NCBI GenBank assembly: GCA_003931895.1
Contig: RRZV01000071.1
Location: forward strand, 45,895 to 109,894
Origin: Mesohalobacter salilacus
GTDB taxonomy: Bacteria > Bacteroidota > Bacteroidia > Flavobacteriales > Flavobacteriaceae
Direction of reading: 5' to 3'
DNA length: 64,000 nucleotides
The notes under the pieces were generated by a model. That model was not told where the DNA came from, made no database searches, and saw only the letters and a list, made by a program, of their open reading frames with translations. Position numbers and translations under genes: made by a program. Within the stretch, counting starts at the first letter, position 1. Each line of letters opens with the position of its first letter. Below are positions 61,454-64,000 of this stretch, in pieces.

Positions 61454-64000
61454 ATGAAATTTATAATAAGCACTTTTATCATTTGTTTAAGTTATTTCAG
61501 TCTCTCAGCACAGGATATCTTAATGCAAGATGGTAATTTTGACCAGTGTTCAGGGATGTTTTTTGATTCAGGAGGTGTTACTGGTGATTATGCAACTGGA
61601 GAAAATTTTACTCTTACCATTTGTCCTGACGGGCCAAACTTGCAAACGGTCTTAGAATTTAGTGCCTTTATTTTAGCCAATGATGGAGAAGATCAGATGA
61701 CTATTTACGATGCTGATAACCCTGATCCTGCTACTATTTTGGGGACTTTTTCTGGGACATTGGCCGGAAACCCTGAGCTTGACATTATTGCTGCTACAAA
61801 CGCAAATCCAAGTGGCTGTTTGACTATTGTTTTTGAATCTAATACTTTTTTTAATGCTTCTGGTTGGGAAGCCGCGATTTCTTGTCGTCCTCCTTGTCAA
61901 ACCATTACGCCAGAAGTTGCGGATATTAGTCCTGTTTGTTCTGTAGATACTAACGGGCAACAGTTTGTTGAGGCCAATCAACCTATTACTTTTGTCGGAA
62001 ATGCTGTAACCTCAAGTGGTGTGACTAATGACTTGACTTATGAATGGAATTTTCAAGGCACAATATTAACCGGCCAAAGTGTAGATCAAACCTTTAATAA
62101 CCCTGGTACTGTTGATGCAAGCTTAACCGTAACAGATAGTTTTGGTTGTTCTGAAACCTTAGATTTTAGCGTTTTTGTCGGTGAACAGACCATAATTGTG
62201 GATGATAATCAGTTTACCTTAGATGAACTTGTCAATCAGGTTTTGATTAGTGGAACTTGCTCTATTGTTGATAATATTGTATCGCCACTAAGTGCTGATG
62301 CCTCTAATGCTGGTTTTGATAGTTATGGATATTTTAATAAAGGTTGTTCAGCTTTTCCTTTTGAAGAAGGTATTGTTTTAGCATCAGAAGGTGTCAGTGG
62401 AATACCTACAGGAATTCCTTCAGAAAATCCGTTTGGACCCGGTGACCCAGATTTAAGTGCTCTAGGAGGAGGTAATACAAATGATGCCACAGTTATTGAG
62501 TTTGATTTTACACCTTTCGTGGATCAAATTCAATTTAATTATATGTTTGCTTCTGACGAGTATAATTTCCCAAGTTTAAGCTTTGTTTGTTCTTTTGCAG
62601 ACACATTTGCATTTATCTTAAGTGGTCCAGGAATTTCTAATACCAATGATTATGACCATGATGCTAATCCAGCTACACCTGATTTAACCCTTGATTTAGG
62701 TGGGCTAAATATTGCATTAGTTCCAGGGACTAATGTACCCGTTAGTGCTGTAAATGTTCATACAAATAATAGTTGTGGAGCGGGTACTCTTGGTGAATTT
62801 GCCTTTCCTCAATTTTTTGATTCTGCTAATGTGCCCCCACCTGATCATAAATATGATGGACAGATGCGTGTACTTACTGCTCAAGCTGATGTTATCCCTG
62901 GGCAGGTTTATCATATTAAATTAGCAATCTCTGATTTTTCAGATTCAATACTAAATTCTGCTGTTTTCCTTGAAGGTGGCAGCTTCGAATTAGGTGCAAA
63001 TGTTGGGAACGACCTAACTATTGAAGAAGTAACTGCGGCTTGCGAAGGCGAAGTAAGAACGCTTGAAGTTTTTAATGGCGTTGCCCCAGCGGGTTTTACA
63101 TTTCAATGGACACAAGATGGCGTGCCTATTCCTGGAGAAACAGGACCAACATTAGATATTTCAGAAACCGGAGAATACTGTATAGAACTTCAAGCAGGTA
63201 CGGACTGTGATAGCTCTGATTGTGTTCAAGTTGAATTTGTTCCAGTTTTTGATGAATCAGAAGATATTACAGATAATTTAGACATTATACTTTGTTTACC
63301 TTTTAACGAACCAGCATCGTTTAATTTAACACTAAATGATGTTTTTATTCTTGATAATATAAGAAATACATTTTTTAATGATTTTCCTGATTACCAGACA
63401 GAGAATCCAGGTGTAGAACCCTATCAAGTCACCTATTACGAAACCGCTCAAGATGCTATAGACGGAACAAACCCTATATCGACGCCAAATAATTTTACTC
63501 CAACTCCCCAAAACTTTCCGTTTACGGTGCATTATGCTGTTGAAGATACTATAGGTTTAGAGTGTTTAGGAACAGGTAGTTTTGAACTGGATGTAACCAC
63601 TTCAAGTATAGGAATTTTAGAAAATTTAGAACTATGTAGTGATGTTCCAGGAACAGATACAGCCACTTTTGATTTAACACAAAACGATGCTAATGTACTC
63701 AACGGGGAAGATCCAAATAACTTTGATGTATTTTATTATGAGTCTCAGCAAGATGCTATTGATGGGACGAATCCTATTCCTAATCCAGCTGCTTATCAAA
63801 ACATTTCAAATCCGCAAACGATTTGGGCTAAACAAGATAATTTGCAAAGTACTGCCTGTTTTAATGTCGACTCTTTTCAAATTGAAGTTTTTCAAACCCC
63901 AGAAATCACTATTCCCCCCGAAGACTTAACAGTATGTGGCGATTTCACTTTAACCCAAACTTTTGATTTAACACAAAATGACGAAGCCGCTCTAGGCATA
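61454..64000 (+). CDS. Large secreted multi-domain adhesin-like protein (partial, 849 codons in the window)
   Basis: The frame is open from ATG 61454 to the end of the window. Domains: signal peptide (MKFIISTFIICLSYFSLSAQ); CUB-like domain about 32-144 with paired Cys; PKD-like domain about 176-240 (LTYEWNFQG, VTDSFGC); choice-of-anchor L domain about 265-515 (GYFNKGCSAFPFEEGIVLAS, FMFASDEYNF-like YMFASDEYN); an Ig-like segment about 535-595; then repeats of about 95-100 residues (FDLTQND, YYExxQDAIDGTNPI). Such proteins usually end in a T9SS type B sorting domain, which would be outside the window. Likely surface attachment or matrix role. Confidence 0.85.
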   Translation, partial: MKFIISTFIICLSYFSLSAQDILMQDGNFDQCSGMFFDSGGVTGDYATGENFTLTICPDGPNLQTVLEFSAFILANDGEDQMTIYDADNPDPATILGTFSGTLAGNPELDIIAATNANPSGCLTIVFESNTFFNASGWEAAISCRPPCQTITPEVADISPVCSVDTNGQQFVEANQPITFVGNAVTSSGVTNDLTYEWNFQGTILTGQSVDQTFNNPGTVDASLTVTDSFGCSETLDFSVFVGEQTIIVDDNQFTLDELVNQVLISGTCSIVDNIVSPLSADASNAGFDSYGYFNKGCSAFPFEEGIVLASEGVSGIPTGIPSENPFGPGDPDLSALGGGNTNDATVIEFDFTPFVDQIQFNYMFASDEYNFPSLSFVCSFADTFAFILSGPGISNTNDYDHDANPATPDLTLDLGGLNIALVPGTNVPVSAVNVHTNNSCGAGTLGEFAFPQFFDSANVPPPDHKYDGQMRVLTAQADVIPGQVYHIKLAISDFSDSILNSAVFLEGGSFELGANVGNDLTIEEVTAACEGEVRTLEVFNGVAPAGFTFQWTQDGVPIPGETGPTLDISETGEYCIELQAGTDCDSSDCVQVEFVPVFDESEDITDNLDIILCLPFNEPASFNLTLNDVFILDNIRNTFFNDFPDYQTENPGVEPYQVTYYETAQDAIDGTNPISTPNNFTPTPQNFPFTVHYAVEDTIGLECLGTGSFELDVTTSSIGILENLELCSDVPGTDTATFDLTQNDANVLNGEDPNNFDVFYYESQQDAIDGTNPIPNPAAYQNISNPQTIWAKQDNLQSTACFNVDSFQIEVFQTPEITIPPEDLTVCGDFTLTQTFDLTQNDEAALGI

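Noticed and set aside
61673..63929. Several short ORFs in other frames between 61.7 and 63.9 kb
   Set aside because: The single open frame from 61454 to the window end explains the whole region and contains recognised domains.
1..64000. tRNA, rRNA, CRISPR, prophage or insertion-sequence genes
   Set aside because: No CCA-ended clover-leaf pattern, rRNA block, regularly spaced short repeat array or transposase frame was seen in the gaps; this is by eye and not exhaustive.

Overview
The window is a 64-kb piece of a low-GC Bacteroidota chromosome, almost certainly from the family Flavobacteriaceae. The evidence is the AT-rich sequence, candidate promoters of the TTTG / TAnnTTTG type, weak Shine-Dalgarno sequences, T9SS-sorted proteins, DUF4199, DUF4301, DUF4920, DUF5686 and DUF2723 proteins, a FecI/FecR/TonB-receptor signalling set, and ribosomal proteins L21 and S16 with long C-terminal extensions. 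Genus is not resolved; a marine lineage is a guess.

Layout. 1-2.2 kb: tail of an unidentified gene, DUF4199 membrane protein, rplU-rpmA, a lipoprotein. 2.3-9 kb: metG, an outer-membrane protein, a PlsC-type acyltransferase, a PIN toxin/antitoxin pair, a bacilliredoxin, glnS. 9-17.9 kb: two DoxX-like membrane proteins, a repeat element, a Tyr/Arg-rich secreted protein, dgt plus a GGGP-synthase-family gene, a DUF4143 ATPase flanked by 60-bp direct repeats, tadA, dxs, mnmD. 17.9-26.3 kb: DUF4920 lipoprotein, ilvE, then a T9SS cargo / ECF sigma / FecR / STN-TonB-receptor operon and a divergent lipoprotein. 26.7-30.1 kb: thiamine-binding protein, PnuC, NadR-like kinase, DUF4301, ArfB-like hydrolase. 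30.2-38 kb: OM barrel, dual ABC ATPase, 3'-5' exonuclease, rpsP-rimM, S9 peptidase, DUF1028. 38.2-47.4 kb: pyrH-frr, DUF5686, MMPL exporter, thyA, egtB-egtD. 47.4-55.1 kb: NodB deacetylase with a DUF2723 protein, repeat element copy 2, and an M16 peptidase pair. 55.4-64 kb: giant OM protein, MltD-like LysM transglycosylase, NifU-like protein, and the first 849 codons of a large secreted adhesin that runs off the end.

Most genes are housekeeping or envelope genes. I saw no rRNA, tRNA, CRISPR array, prophage or transposase. The unexpected content is mainly in repeats. (1) A ~150-160-nt structured element occurs twice (9967-10118 and 51345-51505, opposite strands); its stems are kept by compensatory changes, so it looks like an RNA family, possibly the described Flavo-1 motif. 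(2) A DUF4143 ATPase appears to have been inserted as a cassette between 60-bp direct repeats (59/60 identical). (3) A GC-rich palindromic repeat sits in frame inside thyA and adds about ten residues to a loop near the active site. (4) REP-like hairpins lie at 9050-9074 and 55220-55269. Four convergent gene pairs also share one YTAA tetranucleotide as both stop codons.

Limits: family names come from motif recognition by eye, without searches. Promoter and terminator calls are pattern matches only.
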